This document shows positions 42,795 through 57,048 of a DNA stretch of 64,000 nt, piece after piece. The notes beneath the pieces were generated by a model, which was not told the DNA's origin, ran no database searches, and saw only the letters and a program-made list of their open reading frames with translations. This stretch comes from Maylandia zebra. Taxonomy: Eukaryota > Chordata > Actinopteri > Cichliformes > Cichlidae. The stretch spans positions 41,312,123-41,376,122 of the forward strand of contig NC_135172.1 of the NCBI RefSeq assembly GCF_041146795.1. Reading direction: 5' to 3'. The translations under genes were made by a program, and so were the position numbers. The first letter of the stretch is position 1; each line of letters begins with the position of its first letter.

Positions 42795-43901
42795 CCTGCA
42801 ACAAAGACACAGAAACAAAAAAAAAAAGGAAGTGTGGCTGGCTGTGGGGAACAGCGGCGTGATTGACCCCCACCCCCCCGCCCTACCCAAACACGCACTT
42901 AAGAGTAGTGGTATCCAGAAACCCGACTTGGTACTGTTAATCTCACAATGCCAAGTGACATGACAGAATCAGCGATAAAGCTGCTCAAGCAGTTATTAAA
43001 ATCACCTCCAACTTTAACGTTAAAGTGATTCACACATTAATGAATCATTCATTATAACCCAGTGATTAACCTTTTTGGTATTTTAAGCATATTTCTGTAC
43101 TGTTTCACCACTTTTCTGAACAGTTATTGAACACAAAATTGTGTATAAAGTCTCGTGCAGCCACTTTTCACCAAATACCATCTGATTAAGAGCACGAGGA
43201 TCCACCATATTTTCAATACGCTCTACTTTCATCTGATCCAAGTATTGTGATTTCCTGTCGTTCCTTCGTGACACCCCTAAAAAACCCGTAAACGCCCCTG
43301 GTGGGGAGTGAACTAAAGAAGCACCACGAGCAGCACTGATTTCACGGCCTCATGTAAACAAGCTGATTTGAAACTAATCATAAGAGTCTGACGTTGTGTT
43401 GGATCTGCAGCACTACACCCTGCTGTAACCATAATGTGCATGTGTGGATCAGAGAGGAACAGCTCTCTCCATTCCCCACCCAGCTTTCTGCAGAAAGTCA
43501 GATCCAGCCGGTGCACTGCCCATCCCTTTCACACAGGGATTAGGAGGCAGTCTTGTGCAGAGCACTTTATTGACTGTAATCTTCACAAATCCGGCCGCCA
43601 CGTTGCTCTATTGTCGCTCCTTTTCTCTCGTTTGCGACCACGAATCGCTCACATTCCGGAAACAATGTCACCCAAAGTGCCCCGGCTAATCGCAGCTGTA
43701 GCCTGTGACGGAGCTCGCTTTGCGATCAGTGTTTATTTCAGAGATAAGGCCCACACTCCCCGTCCCTCTCTCCGGAGTAGCGACGCGCCTGTCTCTTCGT
43801 GTCCTTTCGCTTTTAATCTGGGGGGTGAGAATGGGGCTCAATTTCGGGGATAATAGTGCGTAAAGTAGAGCTAGGCAGCGGCGGGTGGTGCTGGAGAAAA
43901 T

Positions 43902-44060
43902 GTTTACCTTTGTTTTTCAATGGTGAGCGCGCACGGCCGGCTGGGAGAAGGCAGGTTGTAGATACAGAGCAGTCACGTGACGAAGAAATCCAAAGGTCTG
44001 TACTTAAAGGTCTCGTCTCGTCTGGCCACAAGCACAGCTCACCGTCTCACAGAGTCCAGT
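43902..44060 (-). promoter_or_regulatory. scrn2: probable non-coding first exon and promoter of scrn2
   Basis: A good minus-strand donor AAACAAAG|GTAAAC ends an exon at 43908. It fits the acceptor TTGTTGCAG just before the scrn2 ATG (intron about 1.1 kb). The surrounding 43.6-44.05 kb is richer in CpG than the flanks. The start site is not resolved. Confidence 0.45.
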
Positions 44061-44639
44061 CCACACCTGTGCAAAGCTGCACAGCAGGCCTGAGCGATGA
44101 GGTAGCTCTTCATCATGAGTCTGCCTCCCCTTCGCCTGTTTATCTGCAAACCCGCAGTCAACACGATCATAATTACATCCACCTTCGAGGAAATCCCTGC
44201 AAACACTGCAAGTTTTTACAATCCGCTGTTTCCACCGTGGAAGTAACAAATCAAGTCTGTTTGTTTGTTTTTTATTTATTCGCTCAGATACAAACAAAGA
44301 CTGTAAACAAGTATAATTAAATGCAAAATGCTTCTGAGCTACACTTATGACCTCATGTCTGTGTGACTTAAAGGATGAGCCGGACAAACCTCTTAGCTTG
44401 CACTCACTAAAGTAAACAAGTTAACGTTTTCATAAGAATCACAGGTCAGTAAAAACTGTTTGCTTTACACGAAACTTTCACAAGCCTGAAAAAAAACAAA
44501 ACAAAACAAAAAACATATAAGCCCTATGATGACATCAGTGGCATCGTGGGAAATGTAGGATCTACTGTTTTAAACCCAGGATATCGCAGCCTGTGGTGTT
44601 TTGATTTTGAGGGCTGTTTTACGAAATATGTCATATATA

Positions 44640-45220
44640 CAGCATATCCAAGCACACATCAAGTACTAACTACAGACTACATAAAAGTGGTAATTACAGA
44701 CTGACCAGCAGGGGGCGACTGCTCTGGTTGCAAAACAACTTCTGGTTAATAAATGGGGAAAACAGCCCCCAGCTCCCTCTCTGTGTGACCTCAGTGAGAT
44801 CTCAGTTCCTAGTTTTAAAGTCTCAGTGATGGATACTTTATAAACCATGGATTTGTTGGTCACAGGTTGTCAGCCAATCAGTGTGGCGACTTTGTTTTCC
44901 CAGTCAAACTCACCCCTTGCTTTTCAAAACTCCAAGATGGTGATGGCTGAAAACATTCGGCTAACTAATGGGTGATGTTACGTTACGTCCATCTGTTCTG
45001 GGAATCCATCCTACCTCAAAAATCATTTCTGCACATACGCTGCGCATATGCACAACACAAAACCCAAATTAACTTCATTTTTTAACCCATTGTAAATATT
45101 TCTTATGGTTATGGTTTGGATTAGTCAGAAGTCACGGTCAAATTATAATACAGGTAGGACGATTTGCCAAAGTAGGACGGTTTCTTAGAACACCATCTTT
45201 TATATACAGTTTGTAACCCC
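44640..45220. repeat. probable dispersed fish repeat
   Basis: Contains CCAGCAGGGGGCGACTGCTC, AACTCCAAGATGGTGATGGC and ATCTTTTATATACAGTTTGT, phrases I recognise from interspersed fish repeats. No coding frame; class unknown. Confidence 0.35.
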
Positions 45221-48200
45221 AACCTATGAGACCGAAATGAATTAAGACTAAAAATTTGGGTTTCTGTAATGAGCACTTGAGGCTGAATCCCAACCAGAGT
45301 GTATCAGACAAATATTTGAAGTATCACACAGCACTACCTTTACCTCCACTAACTGGAGTCACTGAACTGGACCTGTCTGTCAGACCTTTAATGGAAATAT
45401 CTGACAAATAATTTGACTTGCTGTGACGTAAAAGTGCATCCAAGAACTTCATGCTTCAGTTTTTGGTGGCTGATTTCTAGTATTTATTAGCACTTAGCAC
45501 TTAGCACTAATTAGCATCTGTTTGTGCCATTGTGATGCACTTGTAAACGTCATATATGCAGCTTCCTAACAAAGCTTATTACTGTTAGCTGATGATTTTT
45601 ACATTCCAGCCTATTGTTTAAATACAGCCACTTCCACTTCAGTAAAAATGCTAATAGTGAGGCTTTAGAATGTAGAGTTTAGAAACAAAAGGGCGACATC
45701 ATAGTAACTAGAATTAGTCCTTTAGATTAGCATGTTTCTAACATGGAAAGGTAGGTTAATATTAACTTCCAAGTAATATAAATGGTGACTTTTTTATAAC
45801 CTGCAAAGTCATAGCTAAAAAGCTGAGGCTCATCTTAAACACAGGTAAGTAGAAAAATGGACGAGCCAGCAAGCCACAAAGCTAATAAGATAATTTAACT
45901 GACAAAGACTTTGGAGTTTATATGAGTATAAGTCTATATTTAGAGTTATATTAGGACATCAAGCTGCACAACAGCCTGTGTTAATCTTATATTTATTTCC
46001 CCACCTCACTGGTTATTGGCTTCCAGTTGCCACCACAACTTTAAATAATAATCCTGAAAATCCTCTTGTTTAATATCTCTGTACAGAAGGACCGGGTGCA
46101 TCATGGACAGTCCATCACAGGACTTTTTACAGTGTTTCTCTACTAAATGCAGTGGAAACATAAGGTCAACAGTGAAATGGAATCAGAATTGCTGTTTACT
46201 ACATTTGAGCAGTGGGTGAAAAAATAAGATGTGTAAAGACATTTGTGTTTATTTTGCAGTTTAACAAGTCACCTTCTTTGGCGCTGTGACACCAACGCTG
46301 TGTACGCCACTGCTTTTTAGCAGCACTCTGGCTCACATGTTGGCTAATCAGTGTAATTAAAGTTGGGCGAATTCATGTGTGTCAGTGGTTTATAGAATGG
46401 GTGTCTCCCATCACTGGTGTTTCATTGAATTATGTCTCTGACACTCCCTGTCTCAGTCGTCGGAGACAAACTCACTCCCCACCAGCTTCCACCTGCTGTT
46501 TGCAAAGCATTGATTGATGACCCATTTCTCTCTGTCGGTTTTCTTGTTTCATCAGCAGAAAAAAACCCTCTGCACTGACGGCAGGAGACAAGTTCTGTAT
46601 CAAAGCTTCCCAGTGAGTCCTAAACCTCCCTTATATTTGTTTTGAAGCTGTTAAAATACATCCATTATTGTGCTTTTTGCTTCTGGGCCCACATGTCAGG
46701 CTGGAAAACTCATAATGTTGCCTTCAAGTACCAGAGATAGAAAGTTAGGCACAGAAAATAGGTACAAAATAAATTAAATTAACCTTCCAACCATATAAAG
46801 ATACAGGAGCCACCGTGATGTCATCACTGAATAGTGAAATCCATTTTCAAGCCTCATTCATTGAACTTATATATATATCACCTGTTTTATTCCTTTAGTT
46901 CTCAGACTAAACAACGCTTCAGGAAATCATTCCTGCCGTTGCCTGTGAGAGTGTACAATAACTCATATTTCTGTGACAGGTGAACACACCTGTCTGGCAT
47001 AAGATAAGAATGCAATTTGTATTACTTTCTTAGTTTGAGCAAGAGATTAATGCAGATCAGTATTATTTTTTAGTCTTTTTTAAGTTAACCTCATTTTTAT
47101 TAATTATTTTTCTTTGGTTTTTCTCACAATATAAGGCCCTCACTATGTCATATGTCTATCTGTCTAATCTAGAAGAAATGACAAATCAGTGCACTCTTTT
47201 ACTTCGCAACATCTACTTTTTGACTCTCACAGGTACTTATAGTTACCTTAAATAAGCTATCATACCTACAGTGACAGAAAATGAATTTTATGCAAGCGTA
47301 GTTTGAATAAATGTGATGGACTACAAACAGATAATCCATCCAGCTTCTCTCTGAGCTGTAGTGAACACGTTGCCTAAAAATGGTAAGATCTAGCTGAAAA
47401 CAACAACAACAATAACACAGAAACACTCAAAATGCTGAAGTTGAAGCTTGAAAAAGGTTGAGTTCAGAAGTGAGCTGATGGCTTCAAAGTGGCTGTCAAG
47501 TACGTATATGTTTGAACACAGCCAACAGAACTCCTTTCACTTTTTCTCTATTTGTACAGAAAACTGTAAAACAAGATATCATAATAACTGACAACTCAAA
47601 CTGGTAACACAGGTCCCAGTCGCCCAGCCAAGTGAACACAAACGCACAGGATGTGCTAAAATAATAAAGAGAACTGGCTCTGCTGCATTACAGTGACTGA
47701 CATCTTCCATCATAAGTCATTTCCAGCATCAAAACCAGCGTGTAATTGTGTCATTGTCACTCATCAATATGCATACCAGCAGATCCCATTCTTAAAACTG
47801 ACTCATGCTGGCATCTGTAAATGTTTGGTGACGCAAGTTATTGAAGTTCTTAAATACATAGGTGAGCGCATAGGAAACAAGGAGTGGCCGCTAATCCGCT
47901 CCAAACGTTCCACAAAACGTCGCGTTTTGAGCGCGCACACCTGGGTCCTGCTGTTGCTGACTTATGTCAGACTTGGAGGAGGTGTTGAGTTACTTTTTGA
48001 AGCAGGACGGTGGTGAGTGGTGTTCCCCCGTGGCTCACGAGGAGCGCTGAAGGCAACGCGAGCTGAATTCTTGAGAAGTTTCCTGAGAAGACAACCTGTT
48101 ACCTGAACGGCAACCGACTACTTCCACTCCCTCTCCGGCCTTTCATCTCCTGGAGCGTGCTGACAAGCATCACACATCCTGTCTGCCCTTACACAAAACA

Positions 48201-50644
48201 CCAAGCAAACACCTACCTGAGCCAAAAGCGGACACACCCAAGCAAGAGCTAGCATATGTGTACAGTAACACACACACACACACATGCACACAAGCACATG
48301 GGTGCAGAAACAAGCAGAGACAGAGTGAAACTAAACAGATGAGTGAAAAAGAGAGCTTGTAAATACACCCACACATTACACCCCTCTGACAACAACATTT
48401 GTGTTGACTGATGATGACTGATGAAGAGTGATTTAGGACACAGATTCAATCAAGCAGAGCTGAATACAAGATTGGCTCTGGACTTTTATTTTTTATGCCT
48501 TTGCTTTGCTTGTAAAAACTTCCTGTTGCATGTTATTTAACATCGCTCTTGCTCTGAGGTGCAACTTTTAACCAACAAAAAAAGTAACTGATAAAATTAC
48601 ATCTGTCTGGGTCTGTCGTTCTCTAAGTGGGTGCAAATAAGATGGTGTAAACCACGCACGTTCGAAGATTTCATTAACTTATCAACATGGTGTCTGGGCA
48701 CTGTGATGGATTTCAAGTTGCGTGGACACCAGACCCAACCTTTACCTCACCTATGTGAACACAGACACACACAGCGCCAGGCGGCGGGCCTCATCTAAAG
48801 CCACGCAGGCCAAGTTTGTAATCCGTGCCATGTGAAGCGGAGGGCCGGCCGGAGAAAAATGAGGGGTGTTAAGGGACGGAAACAGCTGGTGAGAAGCCCA
48901 GAGCATATTAATCTGACGGGGGAGACAGGATGGCAGCAAAAGAGGACGTCTAATAAAACATGGTATTAAAGGTGTGTGTGTGTATGTGTCTGTGTGTCTT
49001 CCTGGAGGATTACTGGTGAGTTATTGCAAAAAAAAGTTGGGTGTCTGTGTCCATGCGGCTACTACACATTTAAAAACTTTCTGCATCCTGCATTCAATCT
49101 GAGAGCATTTTTGGGGGCCGTGCGCTCAGTTTAAAGCTGTTAGGAAATCTGTGATTATCTCAGCCGATAAATCCAGCAAGGGAATTTTTAACAACATTTT
49201 TACAACCCTTCGCACACAGCACACACACAAAAAAGGGGGTTTTGAAAATTAGATAAAATAAAGCAATCCAAATTTTCTCTGAGCAATTAAAGTTCCGGTT
49301 AAAAGGCAGAGGTGGAAGATGGGAGGGGAAGCTGGGCGGCATCAGTCGCACAGACAGTAATGACGGCGCCACTGCTGTTTAACAATCAAAGATGGGAGGC
49401 GGGGGCTCGCGAGGAAGTCTGTCCTTGAAAAATACAGGTGTTTGGTACAATCAAAGCTCAGCTTGCAGAAATGACTGGGTTTGAAGTTGAAAGGGGAGGC
49501 AGGAGGGGAGGGGGGGGGGGGGGGGGCCGTGGTGGTGAGTGAGTCCATGCATGAGAAAAAAAAGTGAGTCAGAAGACAACTGTGGGCTGGTCTCTCCTCT
49601 GGGATTCTGAATAATTAACAAGGATAAGGAAGTTGACTACTAGGTGCTTACTGTTTACTTTGCTTGGATTTTTTGTTGCATGTGGAGGGGAAGTGAGGCT
49701 TTAGCTGGCCTAGCTCTCTGGAGGCTGGCGTGTTCGCAGGAGGATTTGTCTGAGACACGAGTGTGGTTCCCGTGGGACTAGAGGCAAGTCAATCAAGCCA
49801 CAGGCCAGTAAATCGGAATCAGAACCAGCTTAATATTGTGGAAATTCTGTATACAAAACACGTGTTCTTTAAGGAAAGTCCCACACTGAAATAAACTCAC
49901 ACACTAACTGCGAGCCCCAAAATTCCAAGACTGCTGTCTCATGTAAACTGCTTTGACCTTCAGAAAGCTCACAAAACTAGTTCCTGCCTAATTACTGTAA
50001 TTAGAAATACAATAGATGCTAACAAGCAAGAAACAGAATGTTGATACGGTAAAATAGTTATAACACACATAGTAAGAACCACTTACAGACATAAAGAAAC
50101 TGTTTTTTTAGTACAACGTATGTGTTAGATACTACAAACTCCAACATGCAAAAATGACAGTCTGTGGGGATTACCTTCTTTATTTAAACCTCCTCTAAGC
50201 CCGAGGCTATTTTTTAGAGTTCCCACATGAAAAAAGGAAAAAAAAACATTCCCAAATTGAGGCTCCACAACTGTGAGGCCAAATTTGAAATCTCTGGCTT
50301 TAAGGATAACAGAGAGTTCAGAGAAACATAAAAAGACTAAATGACTGTATTAAAAATTTATATTTTTGTAACATAATCTACCTCCACCAGTCAAAACTCA
50401 CAAACAGGGGTTCTTGAGCGTATCTCTGCCAGATTTGATGCAATTGTCAAAAAACACCCTGATTTAAATCAAAAGTCTCACATTTTATAGTTAAAATAAA
50501 ACTGTAACACTTTTTTTATTTACATAAACTATAAAGAGAAAAAACTAAACAAGCCCATTCAAGCAAACCACAGCATGATTAGATTAACTGTGTATAAAAC
50601 TGCATCTCTGTTGGACACAAGCTCAGAGACTTTTACATCCGTTT
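45221..50644. other. gene-poor AT-rich stretch
   Basis: No frame here has splice or family support. It holds a (CA)n patch at about 48269-48290, a short (TG)n at about 48971-49000, and a 17-base G run at 49510-49526. Regulatory content cannot be judged from one sequence. Confidence 0.4.
49510..49526 (+). repeat. poly(G) run, 17 bp
   Basis: Unbroken G run within a purine-rich stretch (AGGCAGGAGGGGAGGGG upstream), capable of G-quadruplex folding. Confidence 0.9.
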
Positions 50645-50850
50645 TCTTCCACTTAGTTGAGTTTTGGCTGGAGCCTATCCCAGCCGCCACAGAGCGAGAG
50701 GCAGGGTACATCCAGGACAGGTCGCCAATCTATCACAGGGCTAAGACAGAGACAGACGACCATTCACAGTCATACCCAGAGTTCATTTAGAACCACACCT
50801 TTGGACTATGAGAGGAACCTCAGTTCCTGGACAGAACCTATGTCTAAAAC
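50645..50850 (+). repeat. dispersed fish repeat fragment
   Basis: GGAGCCTATCCCAGCCGCCA, then GGACAGGTCGCCAATCTATC, then ACAGACGACCATTCACAGTC is the wording of a very common fish interspersed repeat. Non-coding here. Confidence 0.55.
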
Positions 50851-51179
50851 ACAAAACACCACATAGAAAAGAACCAGCCAGTGGATTAAAACCAGGCCAT
50901 TCTTACTGTGAAGCGATGGTGCTAACTACCGCACCATGAAACCTGAACCATAAAATAACAGCCATGAAATACAGGGTTGTTCTTTTTTCTGACGAAACAA
51001 TTAAAAATGTGTTAAATATCTTTTTACACATATGAGTTATAATTTGAATCAATTTTGCAACATCTGGCATTTTTATGCATTCGGGTTTTTCAGAAAAAGA
51101 ATAATGACATCGATGATGTCGAAGTCTCAAAAACTCACAACAACTGCATTAAATATGATCCACTTGGCATGCTAGGGTT

Positions 51180-52771
51180 AAAGCCAGTCGTCCCAGTCCC
51201 AGGCACAGACAAATGAGGAGGATTGAATCAGGATTTTAGCCAAATCACACACGCCAATCATCAAGAAGGAGATTTTCATGCTATGTCAGTCGGGGTCTGG
51301 GTTAACAATGACCTCCACTGATTGTGTCGACAACAGAGTGCAGTGGAAACTGTGCTACTGTTGGTGAAAAGCCAAATATGAGGAAATGGGGAACGCATAG
51401 CTAGGCAGCATCGGTTGGCAGTCTGTAGGATGACTTTTAAAATCAAGAAGAGGAAACAAGTGAAGAGTCAGTAGACTTGGTGAAATCAGGAAGTTTAGAA
51501 AAGTATTCAAAGGACAAGATTAGCAAAGAAAATGTGGGTGGGATAATCAGGGAGAGAAAGAAAATGACTAGGCAGCAAGATTGAGCTGCCTAGTCATTGT
51601 GCAGCAGGTTAGGGTGATTAAGGACAGAGATGGAAAGGTACTAATGACTTAAGAGAGTCTGCAGAGAAGATGGAAGGAGTACATCGAAGAGTTCATGAAT
51701 GAAGAGAATGAGAGTGAGGAGAATAGACAGAGGAGAGTTAGTGAATCAATACGTGGAGGAAGTGAGGGTAGCTGTGAAGAGGATGAAGAGTGGAAAGGCA
51801 TGTGGTCCGGGCGGCATACCTGTGGAGTTATGGAGATGACCAGATGGCCAGATGGTTTGATACAATCTCAGAGAGTGAGAGGGGCACCCGAGGAATGAAC
51901 AAGGGTCATGTGCAAAACTGCAGGAACTACAGAAGGATAACGCTGATGAGCCATAACATGAAGACATGTGACAGAGTTGTTGAAGCTAGGTTATGAGAAG
52001 AGGTGACCATCAGCGACCAGCAGTACAGCTTCATGCTGAGAAAGAGCACAACAGATGTGCCGCTTTCTTTGAGAGTGTTGATGGAGAAGGTCAGAAGGCG
52101 CTTCACTGTGTCTTTGAGGATCTACAGAAAGCATATAGGATGCCAAGAGAGGATCTGTGGTACAGCATGAAGAAGTCAGGACTGGCAGAGAAGTATGCGC
52201 GGGTGGTGCAGGACATGTAGCAGGTGGAAAAGAGCCTGGAGAGAAGAGGAATGAACCTCGGTAAAAGCAAGACGGAATACATGTTCGTGAATGAGAGGGA
52301 GACAAGTGTAACAGTGAAGTAGCGGGAAACAGAGGTAGTGAAGGCAGTGGAGTGTAAATACCCATGCACAAAGGAGGTGAAGAAGAGCATGCAGGCAGGT
52401 GGAGATGAGTGTGGGGGGTAATTTGTGATAGAAGGATGGGAGCGAGAGTGAAAGGGAAGGTTTACAAGTATGGATTGAAGAGGGTGGCACTGATGAAAAG
52501 ACAAGCGGTCGAGCTGAAAATGTTCAGTTTTAACTGGGAGTGAGCAGGACGGACAGAATTAGAAATGAGTACATTAGCAGGACAGCTCGGGCTCAGGAAG
52601 ACAAAGTTAGAGAGATAAGGCTGAGATGATTTGAGGAAGAGGAATAGTGGATATATTCATGGATGTGAAGGAGGGTTGATGTGACGTAGAGTGATGCTGG
52701 GGACAGAGCTGGAGGACGATCATTTGCTATGGTGGTCCCTACGGGGGGCATTCGAAAGAAGAAGAAGAAGA
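51180..52771 (+). mobile_element. RTE-like LINE relic with internal deletion
   Basis: Broken plus-strand frames follow RTE polyprotein order: RWKEYIEEFMNEENE, an RGG/SGK-type linker, NYRRITLMSHNMKTCDRVVE, ARL with EVTISDQQYSFML-type wording, CVFEDLQKAYRMPREDLWYS, KSGLAEKYARVVQDM, then directly GMNLGKSKTEYMFVNERE and RIRNEYISRTARAQ. The reverse-transcriptase core with the catalytic FADD is missing between about 52220 and 52245. The element ends in a GAAGAAGAAGAAG tail at about 52758-52770. Confidence 0.75.
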
Positions 52772-55700
52772 TGTAGAAAGTGTGATGTGGTTGGTCTTTA
52801 TCTGACGCGTCAAAGGTGCAGCAGTGGCTCAGAAACTCAGTAATAAAGTAAAACATCAACACTGGAGGCAAAGCTTCCTTTCAAGAATGTTTAAGTAACC
52901 AAAAATATATTCATGTACACACAGCATAAAGTCACACACATATACATAAAAATAAAAAGATAAAAAATATGTAAGCAGTGACAGAAATAAAAACTGTCAA
53001 ACAAGCTATCCAAACACGTTTAAATCATTAGGAGAATTTGTAAGCCCCCGCTCGAAATCTCTCTGTAATTAAATGTTATTAAGCAGTCTCTTTCTAATTG
53101 TGCTGCATTGTATTCATGAGGAAATATGCTTGACTATTTAAAGATGTCGGTAAACACCATTTAGGCGTGGTGTGTGGTCTTCAGTTTAGTGGCCTGATTT
53201 CTTCTGTGAGCGTAAAGGATACTGAAAAAAATCTGCAATATTATCCACATTTTAATAAAGATTTATCAAAGCAGGTTTGAGATGTTGCACTTGTCCCTGA
53301 AGTTACATCAAAATAAAACACGTTCAGATAAAAAAAACTTGTGTTAAAATAAGAACACTGAGGGGGAAAAGCCCCTGATCTTTAAAGCTTCGAAATGTGC
53401 TTAAATCTAACAAGCTGTGTCCTGAATCAAGATGTTCTCAGTATTAGTCAACCACTCTGTGCTTCAAATCCACGCCGTGCTTTCGAGCTCAGCGTTTGTA
53501 GAGCGCCGTTCTAGAGAAAAAGGGAGCAGAGAGGGTAGGAAGTCACTTCCCGCCGGCCTGTCTGTGGTCTGTGTTTGTCAGTTGATTTGAAGCTGCTCCA
53601 CCAACATGCTGTGACAGGAAAGGAATTAACTCAGAGAGGAGACAAAATTTAAAATAACACCTCAAAGGCAGAAGATGTTAAAAACTATTAAATGTGTGAT
53701 GCATGTTCAAAGCCACAGACTGAACTTTGACATGTTACAAGAAATGCAACATTTAGCGTGTTCTTTAAAGCTTTTGTTTGAGTTTAATCAGCATGTTAAA
53801 GAGAGACAGAAAAGAGCTTTCAAGTAGATCTGTGCAGTTCCCATGTTTTAGTCTGAGCCAAACCAGCTTTAGCAGGGTGACCTGATCCCGCCTGGCCAAA
53901 CATGAAGCAACGAGCAAGTGGGTCTGAAACAATGTGCGACGCAATAAAGACAGAGAGTCCTTATAAAGAAAAACCTCCACTAACAAACGGGAAATGAAGT
54001 GATTTTTAGTATTAAAAGGCACATTTTCTCATACATTCATACAGAGTCTGTTTTTATGTATTTCTGCTTCACATCCACACACAGTTAAGCAGTTAAACCT
54101 GAGTACCTGCAGACAACATGCAAACTCCATTTCATGTTCTGCATGACTATAAAGTGTGTAAGTATGTATCATGTGTATCGCTCGCGGTTTAGATTCAGCG
54201 TTTTTCTTTAACATTTGGTTTCATTTGTATACATCAGAACTGCGTGGTTAGGTTTAGCTTTAATTATTCTTAAAGTATGATGCGTCAGGAGTGACAGCGG
54301 CCTCGCTTTTCTTGATGATTGTGTGTGTCACCGTGACGTAGGTGTCAGTATTTGACGCCCTGGGAATTATTAAGCAAATCTTACTCATTTTTCCTGCCTT
54401 GACCGTCGTGCGTCTCTTTATCAGTCAGAGCTCACTTCACCTACTCCGGGTGAGTCTGCTGCCCAGAATTTAAAATGTATAGAAAAATATGACCATACAA
54501 CTCCAGTATGTTCACATTTACACTGAATGTCTGTTAAATCCTGTACAGATTATAAACTCTTACAAACCACTTTTAAAGCGTTACTTGGCCTCAGTCAGTG
54601 GAGGATTTAACCCCATGCATGTTTGGGTCTATGATGACCAGTCTTTGCTTTTGTTTCCCCAACTGTGAATCATAACATTAGATGAAATTTATTGTCTTTA
54701 AAATCTCTTTTTACTCTTTTATTGCCTTAATTTTTACTTGTAGCAGGTTTTTGTTTATATTTGACTTCTTTATTCCTCATTATTTGTTTATTCACTTTAT
54801 CATTTCTGCTTTTCTATAATTTAGGTTTTTTTTATTTTGATGTTGTAATATATCTTCTTTTTTTGTAAAAGAACATTTTAACAGTGTTTAGAAACTGCTA
54901 TCAGTTTATTGCTGTTATCAATGTTTTTTTAATTACAAAACTCATCACACATGCTTCCAGTTGTAATTTTTTTGTCCAGTTGAACTGACAGAGAAAAACT
55001 AAAATACTGATTTGTTACACGTAATGGTAAATGTAATAATTATAACCACATTTATTATTCTTAATTAACTGTATCATTTATTAACTGTTGTTATCATAAT
55101 ATATTTATAATTTTTTGATATTTTGATATAAACACATAAATAAAAACAATGGAGGTTTTTAGGTTTGGACCTCAGGAGGACAGATCTATTTATTTGAATT
55201 AATTTCTGTAAAAAATAAAGACAACAAAGACAGATTTCATGCTTTAATGTTTTTTTGAAAACTACGACCAGTCAGTCTATAAGGAAGATTTTAAAATAAA
55301 GGTGTTTTTCTGGCACTAACAGGGCATTTGGGGAAGGGGATGGTTACATAAACCATTCCCTTAGAGTCTGTCTAAGCTGACTTTACAGAAATGTGTTTAG
55401 TTTATTTCTTATTTCAACCACAAAAAAAATCTATGCTTTAATTTTTAAAAATAATTTATTAAAATGCATGTGATTGTCCTTGGAGAGAAAATCAAAAGCA
55501 AAGACTCAAAATATTTTGGATGCAGGAGAAAAAGTCTGTGTGTGATTGCCCTACGTGTCACGAGTATCTGCAGTCACAGGATTCGTGAGCTCATCTGTCT
55601 GACTGAAAGGCTGCAGTCCGACAGTAAACCCAGTTCTGTTTTAAACAGATTGTGACTTCAGACATCAAAGCAATTAAGATAAACTGTGGTACATGTGTTT

Positions 55701-56760
55701 GATATTTGTGTCAAGTAACAAACTGTCAGCAAATTTTGAATGCTTTTGCAGATTATTATCAAAGAAGAACAAAGCTTCTGCAGGAGGGCAATGAAAGACC
55801 TGGTAGAAGATATAAAGTGGACCTGGAGCTAAGCTTATTAGTCCATATATACATTTCTATATGTTTCTCTGTGTAATTTCTTACAACACATCAATGTTAA
55901 GAAGGAAATGCACATAACATTTTAGTACAGATGCAGACATACATAAATCTACTTTATTTACAAGCATCGTTTTTTGTATCTAAATAAATTAGATCACTAC
56001 AATTATTTTTTCAAGGCTTAACAACTGAGTATATGTAGCATTAACTAAGAATCGATTTATTTAGTTAGTTCTGTTTTTCTATACGTGCATACTAATGAAA
56101 CAAACCTAAACAAATTAAAAACTGTTCTTAAAGAGTAAATGTTTTCAGTGTGGAGATTGTTTCACAGTCTTTACTGTTTTTTTAAAGATATTATTTTTGG
56201 TGGCAGATACTTTTGCATTGTTCATATTATGGAAATGCAGCTGTTAGAGAAACAAATCTGTAGGTGAGTAAGAAGTCGAAATGTAAGAATATAGTTTTGT
56301 CTTTTAACATTAAACACTGGGGTAGCAACACAAAGTGAAAACAGCTGATCACAAGCATAACATTTCTGCAAACTCCATTAAGGTCAATGCAAAAAAGAGC
56401 ACAAAAGCAGTATATATTATATATATAGTAGTATATATCATCAGAGCATCATTGGTAATACATTATCGTGTATAGCTGATTCATCAGGGGCCAGTTTATG
56501 TTTCTATGTGTCTGTCTCTTGGTGGTCTGACTGATCTGTAGCTGCATAATCCCACTGAAGTAATCAGAGAATAAAAACTGCAGTATTTCCTCTTAACTGT
56601 TTTGGAGGATGTATTAATACGCTGATGAGTAAATTGACTTGTATCCCACCACTGCAGCTCTGACAGGCTGTTCCACTGATCCCCTGTTTTCCTAAAGCGA
56701 GTCGTTTCCTCACCTCCAGCCGCCGAGAGCACATCTTCAAAGGGAGGGGTGTGGGGGGGC
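52772..56760. other. gene-poor AT-rich stretch
   Basis: Long A/T-rich sequence without an exon-like frame, clear repeat or RNA gene that I can support. Confidence 0.4.
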
Positions 56761-57048
56761 AGAGACGGAGCACCGGCAGGAGGGGGCGGAGCCTGGAGGG
56801 GCTCAAGACGCGCAGCCTATCATAGACTGTGTCACAACTGAGAATGCTGCTTACCTGTGCGCCAAAACTCTGACAGCCTTTCGCCTCACCTGGACCGTCT
56901 GCGATGGAGAAAAGCAGATGAAATATGATGAGGATTTTACTTTTCTGCGCGCATTTTTCCAACAAGGGCAAGAGCAGCGGAGCAGAGCCGAGACAGAGTT
57001 TACTTCCAGAAGAAACGCACAGCGGCAGCACCTCTGTAGGGCAGACAG
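56761..57048 (+). promoter_or_regulatory. candidate promoter and non-coding first exon of a rightward gene
   Basis: A GC box (GGGGGCGGAGC at about 56784-56794) sits in the only GC-rich patch of the region. Downstream, a purine-rich leader ends at a consensus donor GACAG|GTAAGG (57048). The first matching acceptor with an exon-like body is at 62525. A minus-strand frame over the same patch (56564-57031) has no family match. Confidence 0.45.

Noticed and set aside
43434-43853. Plus-strand frame of 139 codons
   Set aside because: Lies in the CpG-richer region upstream of scrn2 with no splice or family support; most likely promoter sequence.
47693-48016. Plus-strand frame of 107 codons
   Set aside because: Begins in an AT-rich non-coding stretch, no domain, no splice context, no similarity I recognise.
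56564-57031. Minus-strand frame of 155 codons
   Set aside because: Overlaps the GC-rich promoter patch; composition explains the open frame.
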